Assembly (NCBI RefSeq): GCF_002878395.1
Contig: NC_061122.1
Span: 81,105,093 to 81,169,092 of the forward strand
Reading direction: 5' to 3'
Length of the DNA: 64,000 bases
Origin: Capsicum annuum
Lineage: Eukaryota; Streptophyta; Magnoliopsida; Solanales; Solanaceae
Shown: in pieces, positions 24,276 to 34,763 of the stretch
Layout of the letters: each line of letters begins with the position of its first letter
How positions within the stretch are numbered: the first letter of the stretch is position 1
The notes under the pieces: generated by a model
The model's database searches: none
What the model was told of the DNA's origin: nothing
The model's input: the letters and a program-made list of their open reading frames with translations, nothing else
Program-made: the position numbers and the translations under genes

Positions 24276-25381
24276 GAATACTTATGTCATCATTCTTTAG
24301 AAGCTATATCTATCTTCTCTATAGAAGATTCAACTTTCTGAATAAAAACATATTGTAAGCTCTAATCATCTATGAAAACATCAATAGAAAAACCATAGAG
24401 ATAATGATTCAAATCTTCAATGCAAACACAACAGTTTTCAACTCAAAGTCGTGGGTCTGGTAATTCCTTGCATGAATTTTAAGTTAGTCTAGTAGCATAA
24501 GCAACAATCTTACTATTTTGCATCAACACACATCTAAGAAAGATTCTGGAAGCATCACAATAAATCAAAAAACTATATGTACCCACTAGCAAAGTCAAAA
24601 CTAGAGGTGAAGTCAATTAAGTTTTCAACCCTAAAAAGTTCTTCTCACAAGCATCAGACCACAAAGTTTTTCTATTTTCTAAGTCAACTTGGTTAATAAA
24701 CCATAAATATATGAGAAAACCCTTTACGAATTGCCTATAGAAACTCGCTAAACCCAAGAAACTCCTGGTATCTGATTGGTATGTAGGTCTAGGACAATTC
24801 TTAACTACCTAAGTCTTCTGTTAATCAACTAGAAAACCTCAATAGAAATAACATACCCAAAAAAGGTTATGGACTTCTACCAAAATTCATATTTTGAAAA
24901 CTTTGCCTACTATTGTCTATCCTTGAGGGTCTAAGGAAGAATTCTGAGGTGATTGGCATATTTTTTCTCACAACAAGAGTAAAATCAGAATATTATTTAT
25001 GAACATAATCATAACCATGTCAGGGTACAAGTTGAACACCCTATTCATAAAATCTATAAAGTTTATGGGAGCATTGGTTAGCCCAAAAGACATGACAAGA
25101 AACTCATAGTGATCAAATTAAGTATGGAAAGCTATCTTTGGAATATCACATAACCTTTAATTGATGGTAATTGGATCTGAGATCAATCTTAGAAAATCAC
25201 ACAACACCTTAAGTTGGTTGAATAGGTCATCAATCTGGGAATAGGAACCTTGTTCTTAATGGCTATCTTGTTCAATTGGTGGTAATTGATCCACATTCTA
25301 AGGGAAAAATCTTTCTTACACACTAACAAAATTGGTGCTCCTATGGGAAACACTAGGCTTGATGAATTCCTTATCTAGAAG
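24276..25381 (-). pseudogene. G2 RNase H/RT fragment, degenerate
   Basis: No long frame remains, but the nucleotide order follows the minus-strand pol of G3 (40840-41830). Matching blocks are the RNase H part near 24530-24640, 'ggagcattggttagcccaaaagacatgac' near 25070 (RT, shared with 41521-41550), and 'aaacactaggcttgatgaa' near 25350. The CACTA element is inserted at 25382 and the pol sequence resumes at 29327. Confidence 0.65.
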
Positions 25382-25413
25382 CACTACTAAAAATACGATA
25401 AAAAGAGAACTAA

Positions 25414-25598
25414 AAAAGAGACCTCATGAGGTCTCTTTTCCTGAAAAAGAGACTTCAAAAGTGACCTCAATGGATGGTCTCTAAACCATAGGTCATTTTT
25501 TGCAAGAGACTTCATGAGGTCGCCAAAAAGCGACCTCATGAGTCACTTAGGTTATTTTTTGAATTTTCAAAAAGACACCTTGTGAGGTCTCTAAATTA

Positions 25599-25634
<36 letters not shown>

Positions 25635-25880
25635 GTTATTAAGTTTTTAAAGGAGACCTCATAAGGTCTCTATTTGATTTTATTTTTTTAATCAAAAGAT
25701 ACCTCATCAAGTCACTATATTTCTTAAAATTTTATTATAAATAATTTATTTAAAACATAAGTGACCTCTTCCAGTCTATTATTTTGAGCATGTGGAAAAT
25801 GAAATTGTGAAAATAAGATTTCATGAGGTTGCTTTTGTACATTTCCTGAAAAACAAAAATAGCAACCTCATGAGGTATTT
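25414..25880. repeat. CACTA left subterminal repeats
   Basis: Eight or so variants of a palindrome centred on CCTCATGAGG lie here. One at 25414-25439 is a perfect 26-bp palindrome with core GAGACCTCATGAGGTCTC. Others start near 25506, 25530, 25574, 25653, 25690, 25822 and 25860 with one to four changes. In known CACTA elements subterminal repeats are transposase-associated protein binding sites. A TTA microsatellite interrupts them at about 25595-25640. Confidence 0.8.
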
Positions 25881-26236
25881 TTTCTGCAAAAAAAAAACTA
25901 GTGGAATTAATTGCTTTTGCAAATACCCATCATTTTAAATCAATCAATAATATATATACAATATAATCAATTAAATCAATCTCCAAGAGCTCCCACCAAT
26001 CAATCAAACTACAACAAACACAAGTACTAAATATAATCCAATGACACTGAATGAAAATCAAATTTAAATACCTTGAAATTGAACCAAAAGAACATAGAAG
26101 TCGTAAGTTATTTATAAAATACGATTTTCAGACTACTTTAATATTTTCATGAATTCAAAAACACTTAATAATACAAACAATTTACCCTAAAGTACATACT
26201 TTAGATTATCTAACACAACACTCGACTTTAATAATG

Positions 26237-26461
26237 CGATGGTGTATTTTCCACATAACAATCCTCATCATCTTCATCACTACTGGGCTCCTCAGTCACA
26301 CCTCTATATTTACCATATACTCTATGTGAAATAAATAGAGACTGGGGTGGTCGAGGAGGGCGAACTACATCACTAGGACAAGGGAAAATCGCTTCAAAGC
26401 AAGTAATGCATTGAATTGGGCCTTCATTCCTACATATTGTATATTCCTTTGCCTTTACCTA
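26237..26461 (-). pseudogene. Unassigned exon with acidic C-terminus inside CACTA
   Basis: On the minus strand a possible splice acceptor (GCTAG near 26462) is followed by 70 or so open codons ending in TAA at about 26237. The C-terminus is strongly acidic (EEPSSDEDDEDCYVEN) after a Pro/Arg-rich patch (RPPRPPQ). It does not match the next exon expected for the ABCA fragment upstream. It may be the C-terminus of the element's own protein or another captured piece. Function unknown. Confidence 0.3.
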
Positions 26462-26534
26462 GCCTGCAAGGACTTAGCTTTGATAGATAGCTAAATCTAA
26501 TAATAAAAGCATATAAAGATAAAAAAATAGTCAC

Positions 26535-26605
26535 CTAGGGACAATCCCCTATCATCGTTCGAATGGTTGACATACCCGTGGAGCTTTTTATGGACTGACC
26601 ATAAA
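26535..26605 (-). pseudogene. Captured ABCA-type transporter exon d (after Walker A)
   Basis: Bounded on the minus strand by AG at 26606-26607 and GT at 26533-26534. Translation reads YGQSIKSSTGMSTIRTMIG followed by DCP, with a stop replacing the Gln expected at the exon end. Plant ABCA proteins have a closely similar stretch between Walker A and the Q-loop (recalled from family knowledge, not searched). It is the last exon of the captured fragment: the sequence beyond no longer follows the ABCA order. Confidence 0.6.
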
Positions 26606-26683
26606 CTAATGTTGTTAAAAGCAGATTCATATTATACAAAAGTGATTTTCAATAAACACATGAGTGTGAGAAAACTATATTAC

Positions 26684-26800
26684 CATCTCCTACAGTACAA
26701 GTGTAATCCTAGTCAAACAATTAATAATAGTTATTTTTTCAGCTCCATTTATCCCAAGAAGACAGAATAGCTGATCCTTTACAAGTTTTACACATAAACC
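26684..26800 (-). pseudogene. Captured ABCA-type transporter exon c (Walker A)
   Basis: It follows CTGCAG and ends before GTAATA on the minus strand. Translation gives KDQLFCLLGINGAEKITI then INCLTRIT. This is the nucleotide-binding-domain P-loop with GPNGAGKTT changed to GINGAEKIT, so the catalytic Lys context is damaged. A frameshift and stop near the 3' end break it further. With exons a, b and d it places the fragment across the first ATP-binding domain of an ABCA-type full transporter. Confidence 0.7.
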
Positions 26801-27181
26801 CTGCAGTATTGACTCTAAGAAATGAGATGCATATGGAACCAGCGTAAAGGTGTAGGATCTCTAAAGGCTTATTAAATACTGATGCTAGTTTCTTTTATCT
26901 TTTAAAATACACACTTTTTATTTCCCATATGCTATTCTTACACAAGTAAAACATGTAGTGAATGTAGACTAAACACATTATCGATTTGAATATATTGCCA
27001 GGGAAATCGAAAGAAGTTACAAGAGAAATTTAGAAGGAAAAAAAGGACAAGTGTCAAACTAGACTTCATGATTGATTCTTATCTGAACATAACGTCTTTT
27101 TTCTTTTATCTGCAGATGACTTAGGTTCGCACAAACAAAATAGCTAATTGTTAGTTTCTCATAGACCAATAGATAAAATAC

Positions 27182-27407
27182 CTTTCGTGCATGGTAAAGA
27201 TATTTTCTTTGGCATTTACAACAACCTATTTTTGTTGTTCCAGGAAATATCTTTACAAGGCCATGTAGTTGAACAACAACGTTGGGATCAACTTTACCTT
27301 TCATAGCTAGCCATTTAACAATGTTTTATCCTTCAAAAACATCTTTATTATCTAGTGTAATACCATCCATCGCTGGCGCTGAACCTACAGAGCTATAGAT
27401 ACTACCT
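27182..27407 (-). pseudogene. Captured ABCA-type transporter exon b
   Basis: Preceded by TTTTCAG and followed by GTATTTT on the minus strand. Translation includes DPNVVVQLHGLVKIFPGTTK and IGCCKCQRKYLYHARK. The cysteine-bearing GCCKC motif before the ATP-binding domain is characteristic of plant ABCA proteins. One in-frame TAA lies near 27323. The 5' part codes SSVGSAPAMDGITLDNKDV, the acidic linker before the domain. Introns remain, so capture was from DNA rather than from a processed transcript. Confidence 0.75.
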
Positions 27408-27489
27408 CTGAAAACAAAATGAACAGCCTTAAAGTTTTGTCACAGTATGCTCAATATTTATTATTAAGGTACTAACAAATTTTAGTTAC

Positions 27490-27620
27490 CTTTCACCTTA
27501 GTCCCACCTTTGCCTATCCAGAAGCTAGGAGTTAATAAGTAAAATGCCGACTTTCTCACACTAGAAATATTCAAAAGTATGCTATCCAAGTAAGTAGCAA
27601 GAACAAACCACAGAAAGAAT
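27490..27620 (-). pseudogene. Captured ABCA-type transporter exon a
   Basis: The minus-strand exon ends AAAG before GTAACT. Translation gives FFLWFVLATYLDSILL, then SSVRKSAFYLLTPSFWIGKG and GTKVK. It corresponds to the last transmembrane stretch of the first membrane domain and the following FYLLxPSFW..GKGG segment of plant ABCA transporters. The 5' boundary is uncertain (about 27610-27625). Confidence 0.65.
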
Positions 27621-27625
27621 GTTTA

Positions 27626-29100
27626 CACGAGCCATGTGTAAATATCATTTTGTTAAGAGGAACAATAGAGAATGGATTAATATGAGATGGAAGATGATTG
27701 TATGAGACTGAAAGCAACAATGCAACATTACACTAAGAAAGAATTAATAGTTAGAAAAAATGAGTTTTTTTTAGATAACCTTTAATTTTATAGTTCTTTT
27801 TTAATATTTTGCTTAGTTTGTAAAGGAGTCGTGATCCTTGTTTCATGGAATAATATTTATAAAGAAGTACTGTAGTGGTTGGATATGTAAGGTCTTCAAC
27901 CAACATATGTCAAGATTATGAAGATATGTTGCATGATTTTAAGAAATAAGAATGAATTAAGTCATAGTTTTTGCAGAATTTTATTCCTCTCTGCAATTCA
28001 AAAAACTAACATTATCAAAGACCCATAGTCCGCCTCCCTCCCTCCATAACTTTCTTAGATAGCAAAGAAGAAAATATTGATAACTATAAAAATTGAAACA
28101 CTTGAAGAAAACTATAACAAAATTAATTAACGTGACTAAAGAATACTACTAATGAATGTAGGCAAAACATTTCAATTTTGGTTATAAATTTATGTACTCA
28201 TTTAGAGACTGGAAACAGAAAATTTCGTCGAAAGGTCTCGTTATGATAGCACCTGTTCAAGATTATTGTCTTTCAAGACTTTCTTGCTTTTGAAAGCTTA
28301 TTTCAGTGAGCAACTGACACTGTAATGCTAAAAGAAATTCGCATCAACTCATTTTCAGACTAATTAAGAATTTTCAATTTAATTAAACCCGAATTAAATT
28401 TATACTAAGAAAATTTTAAAGCTAAGAAAATTCACACCTAAAACACTTTAATTCATTAAATTAGACAAATCCATTAGCAGAAACAATCAATTTATCAGAA
28501 AAAAATCATTCGACTAATATTCCTATTATTCATTAACAAAAAAAAGTAAAAAATAGTTTACTTCACTGGCTAGTTGCACAAACTCAAAGAATTTAACAAA
28601 ACTACAAAATAAGCAAGAAACTAAATCTTTGAATTAGAAAATTTATAGAAGGAAAAAAATTTACCTAAAATAAAGATGCAAATCAGGAAATTAGTATCAA
28701 TTAAACTTCAAGTTATTATACCTTTGCTAATAAACTCCTATTTCACACACAAACACTAACCATAGTCATAAAATCATAAGCCAAAAAACAAAATTAAATT
28801 TCATTATGAAACTCATTAAGCACAAATTAAAGATGTGGGGCAAAATTCTCAAAAAAAGTCAGTCTTTTCTTATATAAAAAAAACTAATGTGGGTGTCATT
28901 GGAAAGCTTGGTGGGTGGATGACGGACGTAAGTTTTTCAGAGTAAGAGGGAAAGAGAGAATGAGTTTCTTTTTTAGGGGTGTGAGGGGGGTTTGATATGG
29001 GTTTGTTTTTTGGAGTTGGAAGAAAAGAAGGGTTTTTAATAAAGTGTAAGGTTTATTTTAGTCAGATATTTTTACAATATACTTTAATTGGTTGAACAAT
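27626..29100. other. CACTA interior without recognised gene
   Basis: AT-rich and intron-like. I could not identify additional exons or transposase motifs. It may hold the intron upstream of the captured exons. Confidence 0.3.
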
Positions 29101-29104
29101 ATTT

Positions 29105-29280
29105 AGCAACCTCATGAGGTTGCTAATTTTTTTTTTCAAAATTTTATTCCAACCTCATGAGGTCTCTATTATTCTTCGGGGGAATTTATTTTTTGTTTAA
29201 CCGACCTCATGAGGTTGGTTTTAATTTTTAAAAAAATTAGAAATATTAAGAAAAAAAGTGACCTCATGAAGTCTCTTTTT
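29105..29280. repeat. CACTA right subterminal repeats
   Basis: Four copies of the CCTCATGAGG palindrome occur. 29105-29124 is a perfect 20-bp palindrome with core GCAACCTCATGAGGTTGC. The others are near 29150, 29200 and 29258. They mirror the left subterminal block. Confidence 0.8.
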
Positions 29281-29326
29281 TGCGATCTATTTTGAGGTCT
29301 CTTTTTACAGTATTTTTAGTAGTAAG

Positions 29327-30724
29327 GATCTTTCAACCATTCTTTCAATTCTTTCAATTCCGTTGGACTCTATATAAAGGAATAAAGATAAGTTGCTTAT
29401 CAAGAAGAGTGTCTAGTCTAAGGTCTATCTTCCCGCCGAGAGGGATTTTAAAGAGAGCATTAAGAAAGACCTCAGGAAATTCATTAACTATGAGGACAGG
29501 CCAAAGAGGATGGGTTTAAACACTAGAATTTTTAACCCAAACTAGAAGGTAAATAGAACAATTTGAATTATTTTCTATCCTTAATACCAGTGATGACATG
29601 ACCTTTTAACATAATTGGGTGTCTTTCCACTCTAAGATAGGTTCATTAGGAAAGTAAAATATCATAATTTAGGTTCGACAATCAACTGAAGTATAAAAAT
29701 ACCATATCTAACTAACCAGATTGATTGTGGTATCTTGGTAAAGAATTAATACGATGTAGTTTTATAGATTCATCTAGCTAAGATAGATTTACCAATTGGA
29801 TTTTAAACAAAGAGGCTCTAAAAGTTATTCGGGACTAATTCCAAATCTCTTAGCAACATAAGGAGTCACAAATATAACACAACTCTCTAATCTAAGAAAA
29901 GCATAAGTAGTGAGAGAGATAACTTTCAACATATAAGTGACGACATTGGGAGAACTCTCCGAATCCTAATGTATGATAAAGTATAGCAGCAGTTTTGACT
30001 GCTACCAGAACCTAAAGCATTATAGTTTTTAGCATTACGACCTATCGAGGCTAATGGGGTAGTCTAGGTTATTATCTACATTTTTTGTCTAGCTAAAGGA
30101 TAATCCTTCTCTATGTGATCTTGATGTTCACATTCAAAATATACAGCCCTACCGTAGAGATACTGACCTGAATAGTTCTTTCCATTCGACTTGCATAAAT
30201 GATATGAAGGTCCCTTTGTAATATTTCCTTGAGCTGAGGGATTGAAGCCCTGAATTTTTGATTATTTCTGAAACTAGAGGATGGTGCATTAATTAAAGAT
30301 ACAACCGATTAAATGAATTAATATGGAAGGAAGATTGATTCTTATTTTTGACCCCCTCTTGATTTTACTTATGGTTGGTCATCTTGGCCCTCTTACTCTG
30401 ATTTTCTACCCTCTACTTCAACTTATCTCATTTGACCTATTAAACATGAATCATAACTCAAGTTATGTCCACGTCTCTGATCAACATTATTGCCTTAAAC
30501 TTTTTACTCAAAAGTCTAAAAAACCTTTATAGTAATAGGCTAATCTAATTCCTCATTTCAAATACCATATCTAGGGCACAATGAGATAGTTGGGAGAAAT
30601 TAAGACTGCACTTCTTCACACTCATACAACTTTGCTCCAAATTTAAGAACTCTCTAACCTTTGCCTCTCTCAATTCTCAGGGAAAGAAACACCCCAAAAA
30701 AGCATCCCTAAGAGGTATAATATT
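29327..30724 (-). pseudogene. G2 protease/gag region, degenerate
   Basis: It continues the pol sequence broken by CACTA: 'gatctttcaaccattctttcaattc' matches the RT start region of G3 at about 41850-41880. Then come protease-like and zinc-knuckle-like blocks; near 30100-30190 the order resembles 'cctgtcta..tgcag' zinc-knuckle DNA of G3. No usable frame remains. E3 is inserted at 30725. Confidence 0.5.
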
Positions 30725-31364
30725 TGATACAAGTATGATCATTATCATGACACTTTTGAGTATTTTTGAAGACTAGTCACTAAAAGGCCTTTTTATCATT
30801 TTGTCTATTATTGTATTGTAGTATAAATAGAATATTGTAGGGTTTATTTCTTTAGTTAATCATTATTATTGAAGAATACTTCTCTTAGAGTGAGAGATAG
30901 TCTAATTGAAATTAGGGCATAACATAAGGGTGGATTCTCTTGCGTGTTGCATTTTGCTTGATACATTGGTGGTTGGGTGGTGGATGCCTCTCTTGTGTCA
31001 ATTGTAAGAGTTAGGTGTTTGTTGTGTGAAGTTTTAAAGGTCCAAGAGTGGAATATGTTCTTGGGTTGTTAAGACTACATCAACACTTATCTAACTACCT
31101 TTCTTGTATCTTATTTTAGTTTCGTCTTCTTGTGTTGTTAATGTAACCCGTTTGCTCTTGTTGCTATTGTAATATTGTGGAGCTTCATATTGTGTTTCTA
31201 AACTTGTTGTTGGCTGGCTGTTTTGGTGTATTAACACCTTGTATCCTCTTCTTTCTTGTTATAGATAGTAAATTCGAGAGAGGTCCCCATTTGGTCCACG
31301 ATTTGTTGTGATTTGTGGACTGTTTTAGGGTGTGATTTTGTGTTACCTTGTTTGTTCCGTATCA
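30725..31364 (+). repeat. E3 5' LTR
   Basis: TGATACAAG ... CCGTATCA. It contains TATAAATA at 30822-30829 and the family block 'gggttgttaagactacatcaacactt'. Nearly identical to 33400-34039. Confidence 0.9.
30822..30829 (+). promoter_or_regulatory. TATA box, E3 5' LTR
   Basis: TATAAATA in the U3 region, with the equivalent at 33497-33504 in the 3' LTR. Position about 100 bp into the LTR is consistent with the retroelement promoter. No experimental start is known. Confidence 0.55.
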
Positions 31365-31898
31365 TTTGGTATCAAAGCAAGTTTTGATTTTGTTCTAACA
31401 AAATCAATCTTGGGATTATTATCTTGAAAAAAAAAGTTACTGTTCACGTTTTTAGGGTCTTTTAAAAAACTTGATTTTTGTGTGTTTCTAGTGTTAGATC
31501 TTGTTTCCTAATACTATTAGACTATATAAATTGAAATCCCAACAAAAAAGAAGTGTCAAAATTAAAAATTCCCCAAAAAATATACTAAACCCGTTTTTGA
31601 CCCTAGGTTAAATTTTGAGTTTTTTCCTTGTATTTTTAGTGTTAGATTTGTGTTCTCTAACACTATAGGAGTATAGGGTTCGAATTTGAGCTAAATTAGA
31701 GGTTATTTAAGCCATCCACCAATTTTGAACTTGAGTTTGAAGAAACTTGAAGGTGGAATCTCATTGTGGGAGGTTGTTTTGAAATAACATGTGTTTTGTG
31801 TTGTAGGTTTTGCATTGTGTTGTTGTGTGTGACGTTGCGGACTGATTTGGTATCTTGAGTGGACCATAAATTGAAGGGTTATTTTTGATACCACCACA

Positions 31899-33352
31899 AT
31901 GGAACCCAAGGCTTCAAATGCTCAAACAATGGATAATAATGCCATCAATCTCATTTTGGCTCGCCTTGAAACTATGTCCCGAGATATGGCTAGGTTGAAT
32001 GTGGGTCTTGAGAAATTAGATACGGATGTGGCATCAATGAGTGGGAGATTAGAACGTGTGGAAATCCAAAAGAGCCGACCTTCTACCCCTCAAAACATTT
32101 CCCCAACTAATACTCTCGAGACCTTGCACCAAATGTAATATACATCAATTACCCATAAATCAAACCAATCTTTACTCCCAAAGCCGAGAACAAGATAGAC
32201 TAAGCCATCCTCCACTCCACCAAGTCCAACAAGAAGGGCTTGGAACCCAAATACCATCACCAAACCCGAACCCTCCCATCCAAACTCCACTTGACCAAAG
32301 ACCTCACTATCCAAATCCAATCCCACCACTACAAGCTCCACTTAACCCAAATAGACCTATCCATGTTGAGGGCTATGGTAGGGGAGGACAACATAATAGT
32401 TATGGGCCGTATGATGATGTTTACTTGAGGGAAGAAAGAATGAGGCGTAGACATGGGAAGTTAGGACGAGAGGTGAGAGATGGCCACCCAAACCAAGATG
32501 TAGGTCTCAATTCTATCAAAGTGAGCCTTTCCATTTTTAAAGGTGAGAGAGATCCCGAAGCATACCTTACATGGGAGTCATCTGTGATAAGATCTTCCAA
32601 CTTAATGATCTCACCAAAGAATTTTTTTTTTTATGCTATAGCTCACTTTGAATGGAATGCTAATATATGGTGAGAGTATGTTAAATAATTTGGGAATGAG
32701 ATGATTGGGGGACAGCCTCCTCAATTTTAATTGAAGAACCTTATGCGACAAAGGTACTTGCCTGAGACTTATAGGCATGAGATTCTTGCTAAATTGTACA
32801 ATTTGAGGCAAGGGAACAAGAGTGTCATGGCTTAATACGATGAATTTCAACAATTTATGTTGAAACTTGACCACCGAGGCGAGCAAGTAAGTCATGACAA
32901 AATGCGCTTTAAGGTTGGGTTAAACAAGGACATCTCCACTCGCATGACGCTTCACAAATTCGACACCATAGATGGCATCTTCCATGTGGATTTAGAGGTT
33001 AAGAGGGAGCTCAAAGATAACTCATTCATGGATAGCCAACCCTAGGCCACCAAGGTTGTCCAAAAACATCCTCCAAGGTATGAAGGTAAATTGAATTCTA
33101 CTTCCAATCCCAAGGGATTTCAATGCTTCAAATGCCAAGGGTGGGGGCACAATGCTAGTGAGTGCCCAAACCATAGGAACGTGATCCTAAGGGAGGGAAG
33201 ATTTTACTATCTTGGGGAAGAAGTAGTAATTAAATCAGTTAAGGTTGATGGCAAGCCTAAGGATGGAGAGCAAAAAGAGGTTAAAATGCAAGGTGAGGAA
33301 GATGTAGAAGATGTGTGGCCTTGTAAAGGAGATTGTGAAGTACCTTTGTAAA
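31899..33352 (+). pseudogene. gag: E3 gag
   Basis: It starts at ATG 31899 with a coiled-coil-like N-terminus (TMSRDMARLNVGLEKLDTDV). A Pro/Gln-rich linker follows in a shifted frame after about 32138. The Retrotrans_gag core has FKGERDPEAYLTWE, GNEMIGGQPP, RYLPETYRHEILAKLYNLRQ and DKMRFKVGLNKD. A CCHC knuckle, CFKCQGWGHNASEC, lies near 33124-33165, and the C-terminus is acidic. Gag would form particles that package the element RNA. Stops at 32138, near 32674-32685, near 32729 and 32836, and at 33043, plus frameshifts, make this copy inactive. Retention of gag without pol is the hallmark of TR-GAG elements. Confidence 0.8.
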
Positions 33353-33399
33353 AGAGGCAAGGTTATGAATTTGTGGGCAAATTCCTCTCAAGATGGAGA

Positions 33400-34039
33400 G
33401 GATACAAGTATGATCATGATCATGACACTTTTGAGTATTTTTGAAGACTAGTCACTAAAGGGCCCTTTTGTCATTTTGTCTCTTATTGTAATGTAGTATA
33501 AATAGAACATTGTAGGGTTTATTTCTTTAGTTGATCATTATTATTGAATAATACTTCTCTTAGAGTGAGAGAGATTCCAATTGAAACTAGGGCATAACAT
33601 AATAGTGGATTCTCTTGTGTGTTGTATTTTGCTTGATACGTTGGTGCTTGGGTGGTGGACGCCTCTCTTGTGTCAATTGTAAGAGTTAGGTGTTTGTTGT
33701 ATGAAGTTTTAAAGGTCCAAGAGTGGAATATTCTCTTTGGTTGTTAAGACTACATCAACACTTGTCTAACTACCTATCTTGTATCTTGTTTTAGTTTCGG
33801 CTTCTTGTGTTGTTAATATAACCCGTTTGTTCTTATTGCTATTGTAATATTGTGGAGCTTCATATTATGTTTCTAAACTTTTTGTTGGCTGGCTGTTTTG
33901 GTGTATTAACACCTTGTATCCTCTTCTTTTTTGTTATAGATAATGAATCCGAGAGAGGTCCCCATTTGGTCCATGATTTGTTGTGATTTGTGGACTGTTT
34001 TGGGGTGTGATTTCGTGTTATCTTGTTTGTTCTGTATCA
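33400..34039 (+). repeat. E3 3' LTR
   Basis: Same length as the 5' LTR. It starts GGATACAAG (T of TGATAC changed or lost) and ends CTGTATCA. TATAAATA at 33497-33504. Confidence 0.88.
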
Positions 34040-34763
34040 ATATTTCCTCCTCTTACGTCTTTCCACTACTTGAACCATATGCCTACAATATCTTTAAGCT
34101 AATAAAAAATAAGTTCAACCTTTTTTGCGTTTATAACATGCATAACCTGAAGAGTCTTCTAAACCTCATTAATGAAATTTCAGAGATCCTTACCAAGCTT
34201 TGACCCTGTGAACGCTGAACGATTCATTCTGATAAGTTTATATACCTTAGAAGCTATATGGGAATCAAAACTGGTCGGGGCTAAATGGTTAGGATTAGTG
34301 GCTACTATCTGCCTCAACGTCTAATTAGTATTCCTAAACTCGACATTGTGATCAATATTTGGTTGTTGAACACCAGATGAATTGAAATCTCTCTATGTAA
34401 CTGATGGCATATGTAGAGTCTCGATGTTAGCATTCCCAGAGGAACGGTCTCCATTCCAAGTATGAACAATGCATTCAGGAGGTGCCGGAGTGGAATTAAC
34501 TCCAGCATTAGTAGCGACCATCTAACTAGTGGTCCTTTCTGGAGGCATAATTACGACACATGTAAATGATCATGAATTAGAAGAGAGACATATCATTAAA
34601 TCCTATCGTACGAACTAGATCATTAAAAGGAAAATATTTCTAAATGTCTTGTAGTCTCCCAATTATAAATGTAGTACGTTTCACACTCATAAGTAGGACT
34701 CTACTAGAAACAGCTTCACAAACACCTTAGGATACTTGAACATGTTTCTCTAATACCAATTTT
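34040..34763 (-). pseudogene. G2 gag start and leader
   Basis: G2 sequence resumes after E3. On the minus strand a gag-like start (MPPERTTS, then stop) lies near 34548, followed downstream by ECIVHTWNGDRSSGNANIET with further stops. The primer-binding site (TTGGTATTAGAG, a mutated Met-tRNA site) sits at about 34748-34760 next to the 5' LTR. Confidence 0.5.

Larger units (their letters stand above)
25382..29323 (-). mobile_element. CACTA (En/Spm-type) DNA transposon, non-autonomous
   Basis: The left terminus is CACTACTAAAAATAC and the right terminus is its inverted complement lacking only the final G. The terminal repeats match for about 27 bp with two mismatches. The 3-bp TSD is aag (25379-25381 and 29324-29326), and G2 pol continues across the junction. 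Both subterminal regions carry many copies of a palindromic motif around CCTCATGAGG. No transposase could be recognised. Instead the interior holds exons resembling a plant ABCA transporter and one unassigned exon, all on the minus strand, so I give the element minus orientation. Confidence 0.9.
30725..34039 (+). mobile_element. E3: gag-only (TR-GAG-like) LTR retrotransposon of the TGATAC family
   Basis: 3315 bp flanked by the 5-bp TSD atatt (30720-30724 and 34040-34044). Two 640-bp LTRs (30725-31364 and 33400-34039) carry matching TATAAATA boxes. The primer-binding site TTTGGTATCAAAGCA is at 31365-31379 and the polypurine tract (CTCAAGATGGAGAGGA) precedes the 3' LTR. The only coding content is gag. 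Protease, RT and integrase are absent, so it must be mobilised in trans. The 3' LTR lacks the first TG of TGATAC. It is inserted in the gag region of G2. Confidence 0.9.

Noticed and set aside
25595..25640. TTA microsatellite as an origin or matrix-attachment signal
   Set aside because: Simple repeat within CACTA; no supporting context.
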